The position numbers were made by a program, and so were the translations under genes. This document shows positions 7,717-16,101 of a DNA stretch of 24,828 bases, in pieces; the stretch's first letter is position 1; every line of letters starts with the position of its first letter. The stretch spans positions 1 to 24,828 of the forward strand of contig CAYJER010000028.1 of the NCBI GenBank assembly GCA_964369225.1. Reading direction: 5' to 3'. The notes under the pieces were generated by a model that was not told the origin of the DNA, ran no database searches, and saw only the letters and a list, made by a program, of their open reading frames with translations. The DNA comes from SIG603 sp964369225. Its GTDB lineage: Bacteria; Bacillota; Clostridia; Oscillospirales; Acutalibacteraceae.

Positions 7717-7750
7717 AAGCTATGTGATTTTCTCGCATAGCTTTATTTTT
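7717..7750 (+). terminator. Terminator-like hairpin just upstream of regulator 2
   Basis: AAGCTATGTGA (7717-7727) pairs with TCGCATAGCTT (7733-7743) over 11 bp with one wobble and a 5-nt loop, followed by the T-rich TTATTTTT. It may end readthrough from the aminotransferase, or attenuate the downstream regulator, since a TTGACA lies at 7696-7701. An in-frame ATG at 7724 is buried in the stem, which argues against using it as the regulator start. Confidence 0.6.
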
Positions 7751-7774
7751 AATTATATACAAGGTCGTGATAAA

Positions 7775-8617
7775 ATGAATTACTGTAAAATTGACGATAT
7801 GTCCGCTATAATCGAAAAAATGTCTCTAAAGATACACGCAACAGGTCACCAAAAAAATAATATTGATGCCGTCTGTGACACAAGAACTATTGATGATTAC
7901 GAGCTGATATATAACATCGGTGGAACATCAATAATCACAATTAATTCCACCAAACACATTCTTACAAAAGGCGATATCATTATTATTCCGCCATTTGTGA
8001 GCCACAAAATAGACACCGAAAAAAACAGTCTTCACGATAACTACTGGCTACATTTTAACATGAATTTCGGCGGTGATGAGCTTGTTAATTCCCTTATAAA
8101 AAAATGGAACGGCTACAGCAATCATATTGGTACAGATACTGAACTTTTATCACTTTATAATTCTCTTGAAAAAGAAAACACCCAAAATTCCCCTTGCAGT
8201 TACAGCGTCATGAACAGTGTTCTCACACAGCTTATCGCCTATATCATTAGAAAATACGAGATTAACTCTGCCGATTTCACAAGGCAAATCAAGTCAGAGT
8301 TTTTTATGAAAACGTACGATTTTATCAACTTAAACATAAATTCAATCAAAACGGTTTCAGATGTCTGTGACAAAATGAATATAAGCATTTCTTACTGCAA
8401 CAAGCTTTTCAGAGAAAACTTAAACTGCAGTCCTGCTAAATATATTGTGCAGTTAAAGCTTAAAGAAGCCACAAACCAGCTTAAATACAGCGAAAAAAGC
8501 GTACTAGAGATATCAGATACACTAAATTTTGCTAATCCGTTCCATTTTTCTAACACCTTTAAAAAATATTACGGCGAAAGCCCAAGCCAATACCGAAAGA
8601 ACAATTTCAATTGTTAG
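7775..8617 (+). CDS. AraC-family transcriptional regulator 2
   Basis: A 280-aa regulator with an N-terminal cupin-like domain (about 20-130, including TKGDIIIIPPFVSHKI) and a C-terminal AraC helix-turn-helix pair (about 180-278). The latter includes VSDVCDKMNISISYCNKLFRE and ends FHFSNTFKKYYGESPSQYR. I chose ATG 7775, giving MNYCKIDDM, because AAGGTCGTGA lies just upstream; ATG 7724 lies inside a hairpin. The next gene on the same strand, 93 bp on, encodes UROD-like protein 2 with its own promoter, a probable target. It is only distantly similar to regulator 1, so this is not a recent tandem duplication. Confidence 0.9.
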   Translation: MNYCKIDDMSAIIEKMSLKIHATGHQKNNIDAVCDTRTIDDYELIYNIGGTSIITINSTKHILTKGDIIIIPPFVSHKIDTEKNSLHDNYWLHFNMNFGGDELVNSLIKKWNGYSNHIGTDTELLSLYNSLEKENTQNSPCSYSVMNSVLTQLIAYIIRKYEINSADFTRQIKSEFFMKTYDFINLNINSIKTVSDVCDKMNISISYCNKLFRENLNCSPAKYIVQLKLKEATNQLKYSEKSVLEISDTLNFANPFHFSNTFKKYYGESPSQYRKNNFNC

Positions 8618-8652
8618 TGTCAGAATTGGTATGTTTTTTATTTGATTTAGTA

Positions 8653-8681
8653 TTGCAAAAAAATAAATATTGCTATATAAT
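8653..8681 (+). promoter_or_regulatory. Promoter of UROD-like gene 2
   Basis: TTGCAA (8653-8658), 17-bp spacer, TATAAT (8676-8681), about 30 bp before the start codon. This makes the UROD-like gene separately transcribed and potentially inducible by the upstream regulator. Confidence 0.75.
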
Positions 8682-8710
8682 TAAATCAACAAATTAAAGG
8701 GAGCGATATT

Positions 8711-9796
8711 ATGTCAATACATTTCGATGCAAAAAGATGGGACACAGTAAAAGAAACATATAAAAAATGGTGGAGCGGTGAGCTTGAAAGACCACTTTAC
8801 AAACTTACAATAGATAATTTTTATGAGCCTACAAGACCAGCGCCTAAAAACGCATTATTAACTCAAGAAAATGTCAACGATTTTTCAATAACAGCCGAGG
8901 AAATCATAGACGCAATGGACTATGACCTAAGCAAAAAAGAATTTTTAGGAGACTCTTTCCCATTCATTAACTTTGATAGCTTTGGCCCTGGTGTATTGTC
9001 TGCATTCTGTGGAGCAAACCTTGATAACAGTTCAGGCAGAGTTTGGTTCTTCCCAGATGAAGAGCTAGAAATTACAGATATCAGCATTAAATACGACCCA
9101 GAAAACAAATGGGTTAAGCGTATTAAAGATGTTTACCGTGCTGGCATTGAAAAATGGGGCGACACAGTTTTAATGGGAATGCCCGATTTAGGCGGTAGCC
9201 TTGATTTAATTGCAGTTCTAAGAGGCACAGAGAACCTACTTATGGATCTTTACGACGAACCAGAGGAAGTTCTAAGACTAGTTAAAGAAGCTGATAAGGC
9301 ATGGTTTGAAGCTTATAACGACTTAGCCTCTGTGTTATATCCACAAGATGGCGTAAAATGTGTAGGCTACAGCGATTGGGACGGAATTTACAGCGAGAGC
9401 CCATCTTACATTCTTCAATCTGACTTTAGCTTTAACATAAGCACAGACATGTTCCTAGAGTTCGCCCTTGACTCAATAAAAGAGCAAACAAGAGTTCTTG
9501 ATAACACCATATATCACCTAGACGGTTTCAACCAAGTTAAAAATCTTGATTACCTACTAGCAGATGAAAACCTAAATGCTATTCAATGGGTATTTGGCGA
9601 CGGAATGCCTCCTGCACCACATTGGATAGACATCTACAAAAAAATTGAGGATGCTAAAAAAGGTAGCCATATCATAGGCTCTATCGAGGACTTTGACTAT
9701 GTAGCACAAAGAATTAACTTTGGACTTTACTACAATGTAGTTACTAGCCTTGAAGACTACAACTCTAAAAAAGAGCTTTATAACAAATACCTATAA
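8711..9796 (+). CDS. UROD-like (uroporphyrinogen decarboxylase superfamily) protein 2
   Basis: A 361-aa cytosolic protein that I assign to the UROD/MtaA superfamily on overall pattern, with a C-terminal segment VFGDGMPPAPHWIDIYKKI. The YHLDG stretch (His269, Asp271) sits where methyltransferase members carry a His-x-Cys zinc ligand pair, but here there is no cysteine, so zinc-dependent methyl transfer is doubtful. It is clearly different from UROD-like protein 1 (408 aa, Cys-Cys cluster). GGGAG lies seven bases upstream of the ATG. It is preceded by AraC-family regulator 2 on the same strand. True function and substrate unknown. Confidence 0.68.
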   Translation: MSIHFDAKRWDTVKETYKKWWSGELERPLYKLTIDNFYEPTRPAPKNALLTQENVNDFSITAEEIIDAMDYDLSKKEFLGDSFPFINFDSFGPGVLSAFCGANLDNSSGRVWFFPDEELEITDISIKYDPENKWVKRIKDVYRAGIEKWGDTVLMGMPDLGGSLDLIAVLRGTENLLMDLYDEPEEVLRLVKEADKAWFEAYNDLASVLYPQDGVKCVGYSDWDGIYSESPSYILQSDFSFNISTDMFLEFALDSIKEQTRVLDNTIYHLDGFNQVKNLDYLLADENLNAIQWVFGDGMPPAPHWIDIYKKIEDAKKGSHIIGSIEDFDYVAQRINFGLYYNVVTSLEDYNSKKELYNKYL

Positions 9797-9907
9797 ATTT
9801 ATTTCAACTTGCCGAAAAAGAGCAACCTTTAAAAATATTACACAAATAATGATTTTGTTTATAGATGTGTCTTAAACTTTAGAACTTAAGCTAACTTATT
9901 GTTACAT

Positions 9908-10108
9908 TGTAGGGGAGGGTCTCCGTGCAGACGTGTTGATTAGGATTTTTGATTCAAAACAAATTCGTTAAAACGCACAAATTAATGTAGGGGACGGGTT
10001 TTCCGTCCCGTGGAAATTTAGCTAAAACCTCTACTTTTTCGGGACGGAAAACCCGTCCCCTACATTGGTTTCGTTGCTAATCAACACGTCTGGTCTCCGT
10101 GCCCTACA
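9908..10108. repeat. Nested composite repeat between convergent genes
   Basis: The outer left unit starts TGTAGGGGAGGGTCTCCGTG at 9908 and runs through AGACGTGTTGATTAG. The linker at about 9949-9985 is nearly identical to bases 1-36. The inner doublet has perfect 27-bp arms, 9986-10012 and 10040-10066, with the same arm sequence as 37-120. The outer right part starts CTAATCAACACGTCT (inverted against the left) at 10077, then repeats GGTCTCCGTGC in direct orientation and ends CCCTACA. Together with 10105-10140 it fills most of the 9797-10171 gap, which holds no gene. Confidence 0.8.
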
Positions 10109-10137
10109 ATATTTTATCAAATTTATTTTTATACATA

Positions 10138-10167
10138 CAAAAGGGAAAACCATAACGGTTTTCCCTT
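10138..10167 (-). terminator. Terminator of the carbohydrate operon
   Basis: AAGGGAAAACC (10141-10151) and GGTTTTCCCTT (10157-10167) form a perfect 11-bp stem with a 5-nt loop, four bases past the stop of the GH94-like gene. The minus-strand tail has four T residues then mixed bases, so it is moderate. The stem is symmetrical and may also serve the convergent UROD-like gene. Confidence 0.7.
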
Positions 10168-10171
10168 AATT

Positions 10172-13100
10172 TTATATATACAATTCTATAGCAGAAATAT
10201 TGCTGTTTCTAGCAAATATATCATAACTTAAGTTAGCATCTATTGTAAACACATCTTGAGTTATAGTTGTATCATCATTAAGTTTTATGATCATCTGTTT
10301 TTTATCTGACTTCACATACTTCACAGGAATTGAGCAAACAGTAAAAGTAATGTCGCTATCACCGAACTCATCTTCCCTTACAAACTCAGGCTCGAAAGAT
10401 ATTTCACCATTCTTAACTTTAATTCCTAATTCGCCTCTTCTCATTAGCACAGATTCTTTAACCTGACCTGTCATTCCAGGTTGCTCACTTTTACCAGAGA
10501 AAGAAGTGTGTGAGTATGGCTCAATTGGAATTGCAGAGCATTCTTCAGGGCTTTTTCTGTATATAAACCCTTGTAACAAATCATTATATAATTTGTATAT
10601 CTCTGTGATGTCTTCGCCTTTTTCCTTTGCCTTTTGAGCAGTTTCAAGAATAGCCAACAAGAATTTTGCATTCTGGTGCCAATATACACAGCCGATTCCC
10701 TCGAATTTATACATTACTTCACTTCTACCATTAAACTTTTTATGTGAGAATTGATTTTCATATTCTTCAAGCAAAGCAGACTTAATTGGTTCAGAAACAT
10801 TTTCTAGTCTGTTTTTAAGCTCTTGTTCACAGTTAATTTCAGGACTAAAATGCAGTTTACCGTCAACATCTTTTATAACAACATTCTCTATAGGCTCTAT
10901 ATCAAGACTTAAGATATTCTTTTCATAGAATTTCTTGGTCTTTTTTAATGGATACAATGTGTGACACCTTAAAGTTTCGCTGTATAAATCTTTCTTAATT
11001 GAGTCAGCTAAGGCAATTACCTCATTAGAACTTAGCATCCCACTGCCTATTACAGCAGATTGCCCCTCTAGCATAACTCTCATTTTCTCTATAGTGAAGT
11101 CATCTTTTAGCAGATTATAACTTGAATACGCATCGCCCTTGTTCATGTCAACTGTATAAGAAACAAGCTTTTTAGCTAGTGTAATCCACTCTAAAATCTT
11201 CTCTTTTGAAATAGATTTTTTATCACCCAAACCAGTTTCTAAAACAGTTTTTCTATAATCAGAGAAACTATATCCCATTTTATCAAGCAAAGCCTTTTCG
11301 TTGCCCTTGTAGTTATCTTCAAAAGTTTTTAAAGCAGATAGATTTTCTAAAAGCCACGCAACAACAGTTTCGCTGATATTTAAACTGTCTTCAGAATTAC
11401 TTAATGTTTCAAGCAAGAAGTCAAGGTATGCCGCAACATGGTACACAGTAACCATAGAAAGCCCAATGCCTACAATTGCATTGTTAGCGTCATTCCATTC
11501 AGGTCTTTGGGTGTTCATCCAAATTCCGCCACCAGCTAATAGGTTAGAAATTTTAGAAAGCACAGGAACTAACAATTTTTCAGTTAAAGTTACAGTTAGA
11601 ACTTTTTCATCTTTTAAGATAAGTCTTGCATCGCTTCCGATTTCGGCTACTAACTCTTCAATTTTTTGGTCTTTTTCAAAATCGAAACAGATAGTATTCT
11701 TGCTGTCTTTTAGAATATCTTCATAGCTTGTTATTACATAAGGAACATTAGCATAACTGAAAACTTCCATCGACAACATCTCATTTAACTTGCTAGGGAA
11801 GTGATTTTTCAAGCCTTGTAAAAGTCTTAGTAAATAGATTATTTGGTGATCGCCCCAATAACCTAGTCCACCAAATGGATTTTCAGGTTCTGGCTTTTCC
11901 CAATCTATGCCGGCTGTGCTAATTCTATAAGGGTTATAGCCATCAAAAGTAGAGGCATTAACGAATTTAGCAAGCATATTCTCATAGTAAGATGGGTAAG
12001 AAGTGCCTAGCGCTTCCCAGTTTTGGAAAATATCTCTCCAGTTGCCTTCATAGTTTATGGTCTTTTCTCCGTTTTCATCCTTTAACTGAATATTGAACTT
12101 ATTCCACGGACGAGACGGGTCACCGTGTCTTCTTGAGAATGAAAGTGGCATATATTCTAAGGCTAGTCTATACATTAACTCGTCTTGTTTGCTTGTCTCT
12201 TTTAGCTCATGAATATTTTTGCATTCTTTCAGTTTGTCTAGTAAGTCTTTATCGGCTGACTTATTTCGTGAATTAACAAATTTCACAAAATCATTGTAGT
12301 CAAATTCATATCCTTGCTCAAAAATTCCGCCACGCATACAGTTGTATAATGTGTTTAGGTAATGAGTAGCACAGGCAATTTCATCGGCTGTGTTTTGTAT
12401 GCCGTCTGCCTTTTTAACTATCTCTATAATGTCATTTATGCCTTTTCCTATATCTTTGTAAAGTTCACTGAAATCTGCCTTGTCTACTATTTTTTTAATT
12501 TCAGCTATTTTTGAATGATCATAACCATTGTCTAGCACGAATGAATAAGTAAAATCTTTTGAAACTTCAAGCACTTTCTTATAAACAACAAAATATCCAC
12601 ACTTAGAGCCATAGCTATCTCTTTCACAAGTGATTTCTTGATTGTTTAAAAATTCTTTTATAGCAACAGGGCTAAGGTACACATTATTGCAGTTAAGAGT
12701 ATTGTAAGCGATATTAGCCTTAAGCATTTCTAGTGGATGCGGAGTGTCATTTATTTCGCTTGTAAGGGTGAAAAGTGCAAGATTATTCTCAACCATTTCC
12801 GCCGCCTTATAAGCATCAACAAGTGTAGAACCTGTAGATTGTAGCTGTTGATTTACTCCATAAGGCATAATGTTCATCAGTCCGTCAAGCACTTCAATTT
12901 CTTGATTATCGGCAGAGTTATTAGTAAACTTAGAAGTTTTGACAAAACCAAACTTCTCACTGCTCTCATACTTATATGAATATGTAAGCTTTAGGTCATG
13001 GTTTACTTCCTCAATTATAACGCTGTTCGCATAACATGATTTATATATATTTCTTGTAATGTTATACTTTTGAACACCATTAACTTCAAACGGTTGCCAG

Positions 13101-13348
13101 ATTTTGCCCGAAACCTTAATTAATGTCTTAGAGCCTGTCTCATAATCAAGAGTAAGCTTGTCATCTGTTTCATACGGAAATAAATTTCCAAGTGAATTTC
13201 TTCTTCCTGCTGTAACGCCACCATTAGAAGACATAAAAATCCAAATGTCGCTTGAAGAAGGAACTTGTATAAAAAACGGATTAATTTTTTCACTATTACT
13301 TACTTTATAGTATTTAACTGAATCAATCACAACAAAATTATTTTTCAT
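10172..13348 (-). CDS. Large GH94-like (cellobiose phosphorylase-like) protein
   Basis: A 1058-aa protein with no signal peptide, so probably cytosolic. The N-terminus, with SNGGVTAGRRNSLGNLFPY (about residues 40-60), resembles the beta-sandwich domain of GH94 disaccharide phosphorylases. The middle, with SRRHGDPSRPWN and NWRDIFQNWEAL (about 415-455) and GYWGDHQIIYLLRLL (about 505), looks like an (alpha/alpha)6-barrel. QRPEWNDANNA (Glu617-Trp-Asn-Asp620) aligns by eye with the GH94 DWND signature, but Glu replaces the first Asp. Length fits oligoglucan phosphorylases (about 1100 aa) better than cellobiose phosphorylase (about 800). It is last in the operon, after a GH3 enzyme, so cleavage or phosphorolysis of an imported oligosaccharide is inferred. 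The ribosome site is weak. Confidence 0.55.
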   Translation of the reverse strand: MKNNFVVIDSVKYYKVSNSEKINPFFIQVPSSSDIWIFMSSNGGVTAGRRNSLGNLFPYETDDKLTLDYETGSKTLIKVSGKIWQPFEVNGVQKYNITRNIYKSCYANSVIIEEVNHDLKLTYSYKYESSEKFGFVKTSKFTNNSADNQEIEVLDGLMNIMPYGVNQQLQSTGSTLVDAYKAAEMVENNLALFTLTSEINDTPHPLEMLKANIAYNTLNCNNVYLSPVAIKEFLNNQEITCERDSYGSKCGYFVVYKKVLEVSKDFTYSFVLDNGYDHSKIAEIKKIVDKADFSELYKDIGKGINDIIEIVKKADGIQNTADEIACATHYLNTLYNCMRGGIFEQGYEFDYNDFVKFVNSRNKSADKDLLDKLKECKNIHELKETSKQDELMYRLALEYMPLSFSRRHGDPSRPWNKFNIQLKDENGEKTINYEGNWRDIFQNWEALGTSYPSYYENMLAKFVNASTFDGYNPYRISTAGIDWEKPEPENPFGGLGYWGDHQIIYLLRLLQGLKNHFPSKLNEMLSMEVFSYANVPYVITSYEDILKDSKNTICFDFEKDQKIEELVAEIGSDARLILKDEKVLTVTLTEKLLVPVLSKISNLLAGGGIWMNTQRPEWNDANNAIVGIGLSMVTVYHVAAYLDFLLETLSNSEDSLNISETVVAWLLENLSALKTFEDNYKGNEKALLDKMGYSFSDYRKTVLETGLGDKKSISKEKILEWITLAKKLVSYTVDMNKGDAYSSYNLLKDDFTIEKMRVMLEGQSAVIGSGMLSSNEVIALADSIKKDLYSETLRCHTLYPLKKTKKFYEKNILSLDIEPIENVVIKDVDGKLHFSPEINCEQELKNRLENVSEPIKSALLEEYENQFSHKKFNGRSEVMYKFEGIGCVYWHQNAKFLLAILETAQKAKEKGEDITEIYKLYNDLLQGFIYRKSPEECSAIPIEPYSHTSFSGKSEQPGMTGQVKESVLMRRGELGIKVKNGEISFEPEFVREDEFGDSDITFTVCSIPVKYVKSDKKQMIIKLNDDTTITQDVFTIDANLSYDIFARNSNISAIELYI

Positions 13349-13356
13349 ATAATTAT

Positions 13357-13409
13357 AAAGCCAAAAGTTACAAAAATATGAGGAGACAAATTAAGTAACT
13401 TTCGGCTTT
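13357..13409. repeat. 15-bp inverted repeat between the GH3 and GH94-like genes
   Basis: Arms 13357-13371 (AAAGCCAAAAGTTAC) and 13395-13409 pair with one mismatch around a 23-nt loop. In the minus-strand mRNA this hairpin sits in the 73-nt gap and ends just before the ATG of the GH94-like gene. It may act as a processing or stability element, or limit translation or transcription of the last gene. Confidence 0.6.
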
Positions 13410-13421
13410 CCTTTCTAAATA

Positions 13422-16085
13422 TTATAAAATTTTACTTACATTAAAGTTGTTAATAAACATGCCAGACTCACCGAAAAACAATTCAACATAGACATTTATG
13501 CTTGCGTACATATCAAATTCTACATGATAAGTGTTGCTTGTCTGTCCTTTTAGCGAGATTGTTCCAAGGCAGGCACTGTTTACAGTTACAGTCATAGGAA
13601 TTTGCGCCAATTCTACCGCATCCGCAAACAACTCAAAGTCAAGTGCGTATCTGCCATTCTCTTTCATTGAAAGGTTAAACCTGTTAGAATTACCCCTTTG
13701 AGTTTTAAAGATTGAAGTATCAATAACTGTAGAATTTTCAACATTAAAAGTACCTAGCTCAATAATAGCTCTATTTGTATTAACTGGCTCGTTTTGCACT
13801 TCTATCTCTTTCTTTTCTTTACTACAATTAAACCTTAGTATGGCATTTAATATATTTTCCGCAGATCTCAAAAGTTCAAAACGCGTAATTTCTCCACTTG
13901 CTAACTTTTCCTCTGTGTCATCTTCTAAAGAATTTTCTTCAGCATTTGATGTAACCATATATAAATCATTTTGTGAATTAATCATGTCGGCGGTGTTCTT
14001 AATGCTGGCTTCTTCGCCCTCTTTATTCATTGTCGCCCACCAGTCAGTCATGACAATTCCATTAAAACCCCAGTCTTCTCTTAATATATAAGTGTTAAGA
14101 TCAATATTACTAGCAGCTTGTGTTCCATTAATTGGGTTATATGCAGTCATAATAGAATAGGCTTCACCCTCTTTAACAGCAATTTCAAAACCTCTTAGAT
14201 AAATTTCTCTAATTGCCCTTTCAGAAACTACCGCATCAACTGTTTTTCTTGCAAACTCTTGATTATTAAGTGCAAAATGCTTGATAGTTCCAGTGACACC
14301 ATATTTATTCATGGCTCTTAATTGAGCCGCTGCCATTTTACCTGATAACACTGGGTCTTCTGAAAAATATTCAAAGTTTCTTCCACAAAGTGGAGTTCTG
14401 TGTATGTTCATTCCAGGACCTAGAAGTGTGTCAACATTATTTTTAACCATTTCTAATGCTACAAACTCAAATAATTCCTCGTTTAGCTCTTCATTGAATG
14501 TAGATGCTAGTGCGGTTCCGTTTGGAACACTCACAGCCATAGTTCCGCAGTCCATTCTTATTCCAGATGGTCCATCGGCACAACAAGCAATTGGAATTTT
14601 TCTTAAGTTGTGTAGACTGTCAGTCACACCTCCGAACGCTGAGGCAGTACCGGCTGTAACCTTAGGTGAACACATGCCCTCGCCTCTTGTTAGGCAAATT
14701 AATTCAAAGTCAGATAAATCATTCACAAATTCCTTTACAGAAATTTCAGAATTTTTCACCATGTCAAATGTGTAATTCTTGTCAGTTTTTAAAACAAAGT
14801 CTTTTCTTTGTTCTAAAATTCTATCTGCCATTTTGTATTTTCTAGTTGGAACTTTGCCTTTAATGCTTGTAAATTCCTTTATTGGAGCTAAAGCTGAATT
14901 AACTTTTTCTACAATTTTTTCTTCATCAAGAATAAATTCACCAGCAACGCTAGTCTCCACGCAGTTAAAACCAACATGGAAAACATATTTACCTTTTTCA
15001 AGTACAAAGGCAGTCTTTTCATCTGAAAAACTTGTAAAATATCTGTTATCAATTGTAAGACTAATCTTTTGGCTCTCGTTTGGAGCTAGTTCCTTTGTTT
15101 TAGCAAAAGAGCAAAGTGATCTTTCTTCTTTATAAAGTTTGTCGCTAGGCGAACTACAATACACTTGTGCTGTCTTTTTGCCTGCAACTTTTCCAATATT
15201 TGTTATAGTAAATTCAAGTTTCACACTCTTATCATAGCTAAAGCTATTGATTTCAAGCTTAAAGTCAGTGTATGAAAGCGAATATCCAAACGGATACATC
15301 ATCTTATCTTTTGCAAAACTTGTAAAATATCTATAACCTACATAAATGTCTTTTTCATATATATTCTGTGTCTCGCTGCCAAAATTAGAGCTTGATGGAT
15401 AATCCTCTAAATTGTAGGCAATACTGTCTGGCATTGCACCAGACGGATTTACCGTGCCACAAAGAACATCTGCATAGCCGTTACCGCTTTCTATTCCGCC
15501 GTGCCATGCAATCATAACCGCACCAGGGTTATAAACATCAACAAAAGACATATCCATTACACCGCCAACATTTAAAATTACAACAGTCTTTTCAAAATGC
15601 TTGCAGATTAAATCCATATTATTTTTTTCTGTCTTTGTTAGGTAATAACTACCCTCTTCGGCTTTGCAGTCTTTGTCTTCACCTGCTGAACGACCGATTA
15701 CTATAAGAGCCATATCAGATTTTACTCTAGCTTGCTTTACTAATTCTTCGCTAAGCTCAAGCTCTTTTTGAGAAAACGGCTCACAAGCCCAGCCTTGCCC
15801 CTTATCAAAAGGATTTTCGTTGATAAATTCCTTATAAATCTCCGTTAATTCTTCGTTTATTCTACACTGATCTCTTAAACCATCCACTACATTTACAAGG
15901 TATGGGATATTAACCATTCCGCCTGAACCAGTTCCACAGTAGTAGGTGTCTATTTGTGTTCTGCCAAATACAGAAACTATTTCATTTTTTATAGGAAGCA
16001 CATTGTCATTTTTAAGTAAAACACAAGACTCTGCACTTGCCTGCCTAATTTTTTTTGCATATTCTTTATAATCTAGTATAAACAA
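13422..16085 (-). CDS. Domain-permuted GH3 beta-glycosidase
   Basis: An 887-aa glycoside hydrolase family 3 enzyme with its domains in inverted order. The GH3 C-terminal-type domain comes first (about 10-265, opening with SCVLLKNDNVLP), then a fibronectin III-like domain (about 275-375). The catalytic barrel follows (about 470-760) with GPGMNIHRTPLCGRNFEYFSED, IKHFALNNQE (about 600) and the nucleophile Asp681 in IVMTDWW. A further beta-rich region of about 115 aa closes the protein. Family knowledge gives hydrolysis of terminal beta-linked sugars; exact linkage unknown. There is no signal peptide, so it acts in the cytosol on imported oligosaccharides. The start appears to be TTG, ten bases after AAGGA; the ATG fused to that site is out of frame. 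It lies 16 nt after the ATPase gene, in the operon. Confidence 0.9.
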   Translation of the reverse strand: MFILDYKEYAKKIRQASAESCVLLKNDNVLPIKNEIVSVFGRTQIDTYYCGTGSGGMVNIPYLVNVVDGLRDQCRINEELTEIYKEFINENPFDKGQGWACEPFSQKELELSEELVKQARVKSDMALIVIGRSAGEDKDCKAEEGSYYLTKTEKNNMDLICKHFEKTVVILNVGGVMDMSFVDVYNPGAVMIAWHGGIESGNGYADVLCGTVNPSGAMPDSIAYNLEDYPSSSNFGSETQNIYEKDIYVGYRYFTSFAKDKMMYPFGYSLSYTDFKLEINSFSYDKSVKLEFTITNIGKVAGKKTAQVYCSSPSDKLYKEERSLCSFAKTKELAPNESQKISLTIDNRYFTSFSDEKTAFVLEKGKYVFHVGFNCVETSVAGEFILDEEKIVEKVNSALAPIKEFTSIKGKVPTRKYKMADRILEQRKDFVLKTDKNYTFDMVKNSEISVKEFVNDLSDFELICLTRGEGMCSPKVTAGTASAFGGVTDSLHNLRKIPIACCADGPSGIRMDCGTMAVSVPNGTALASTFNEELNEELFEFVALEMVKNNVDTLLGPGMNIHRTPLCGRNFEYFSEDPVLSGKMAAAQLRAMNKYGVTGTIKHFALNNQEFARKTVDAVVSERAIREIYLRGFEIAVKEGEAYSIMTAYNPINGTQAASNIDLNTYILREDWGFNGIVMTDWWATMNKEGEEASIKNTADMINSQNDLYMVTSNAEENSLEDDTEEKLASGEITRFELLRSAENILNAILRFNCSKEKKEIEVQNEPVNTNRAIIELGTFNVENSTVIDTSIFKTQRGNSNRFNLSMKENGRYALDFELFADAVELAQIPMTVTVNSACLGTISLKGQTSNTYHVEFDMYASINVYVELFFGESGMFINNFNVSKIL

Positions 16086-16101
16086 AATATTTCATTCCTT
16101 T

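Noticed and set aside
7724..7774. Upstream ATG of AraC regulator 2
   Set aside because: It lies inside the 11-bp hairpin stem and has no ribosome site; 7775 has one.
13840..15135. Plus-strand open frames of 83, 123 and 118 codons
   Set aside because: They lie wholly antisense within the GH3 gene, whose motifs are intact. They show no family motif or ribosome site and are low-complexity (Ser/Leu rich), as expected of the complement of this coding sequence.
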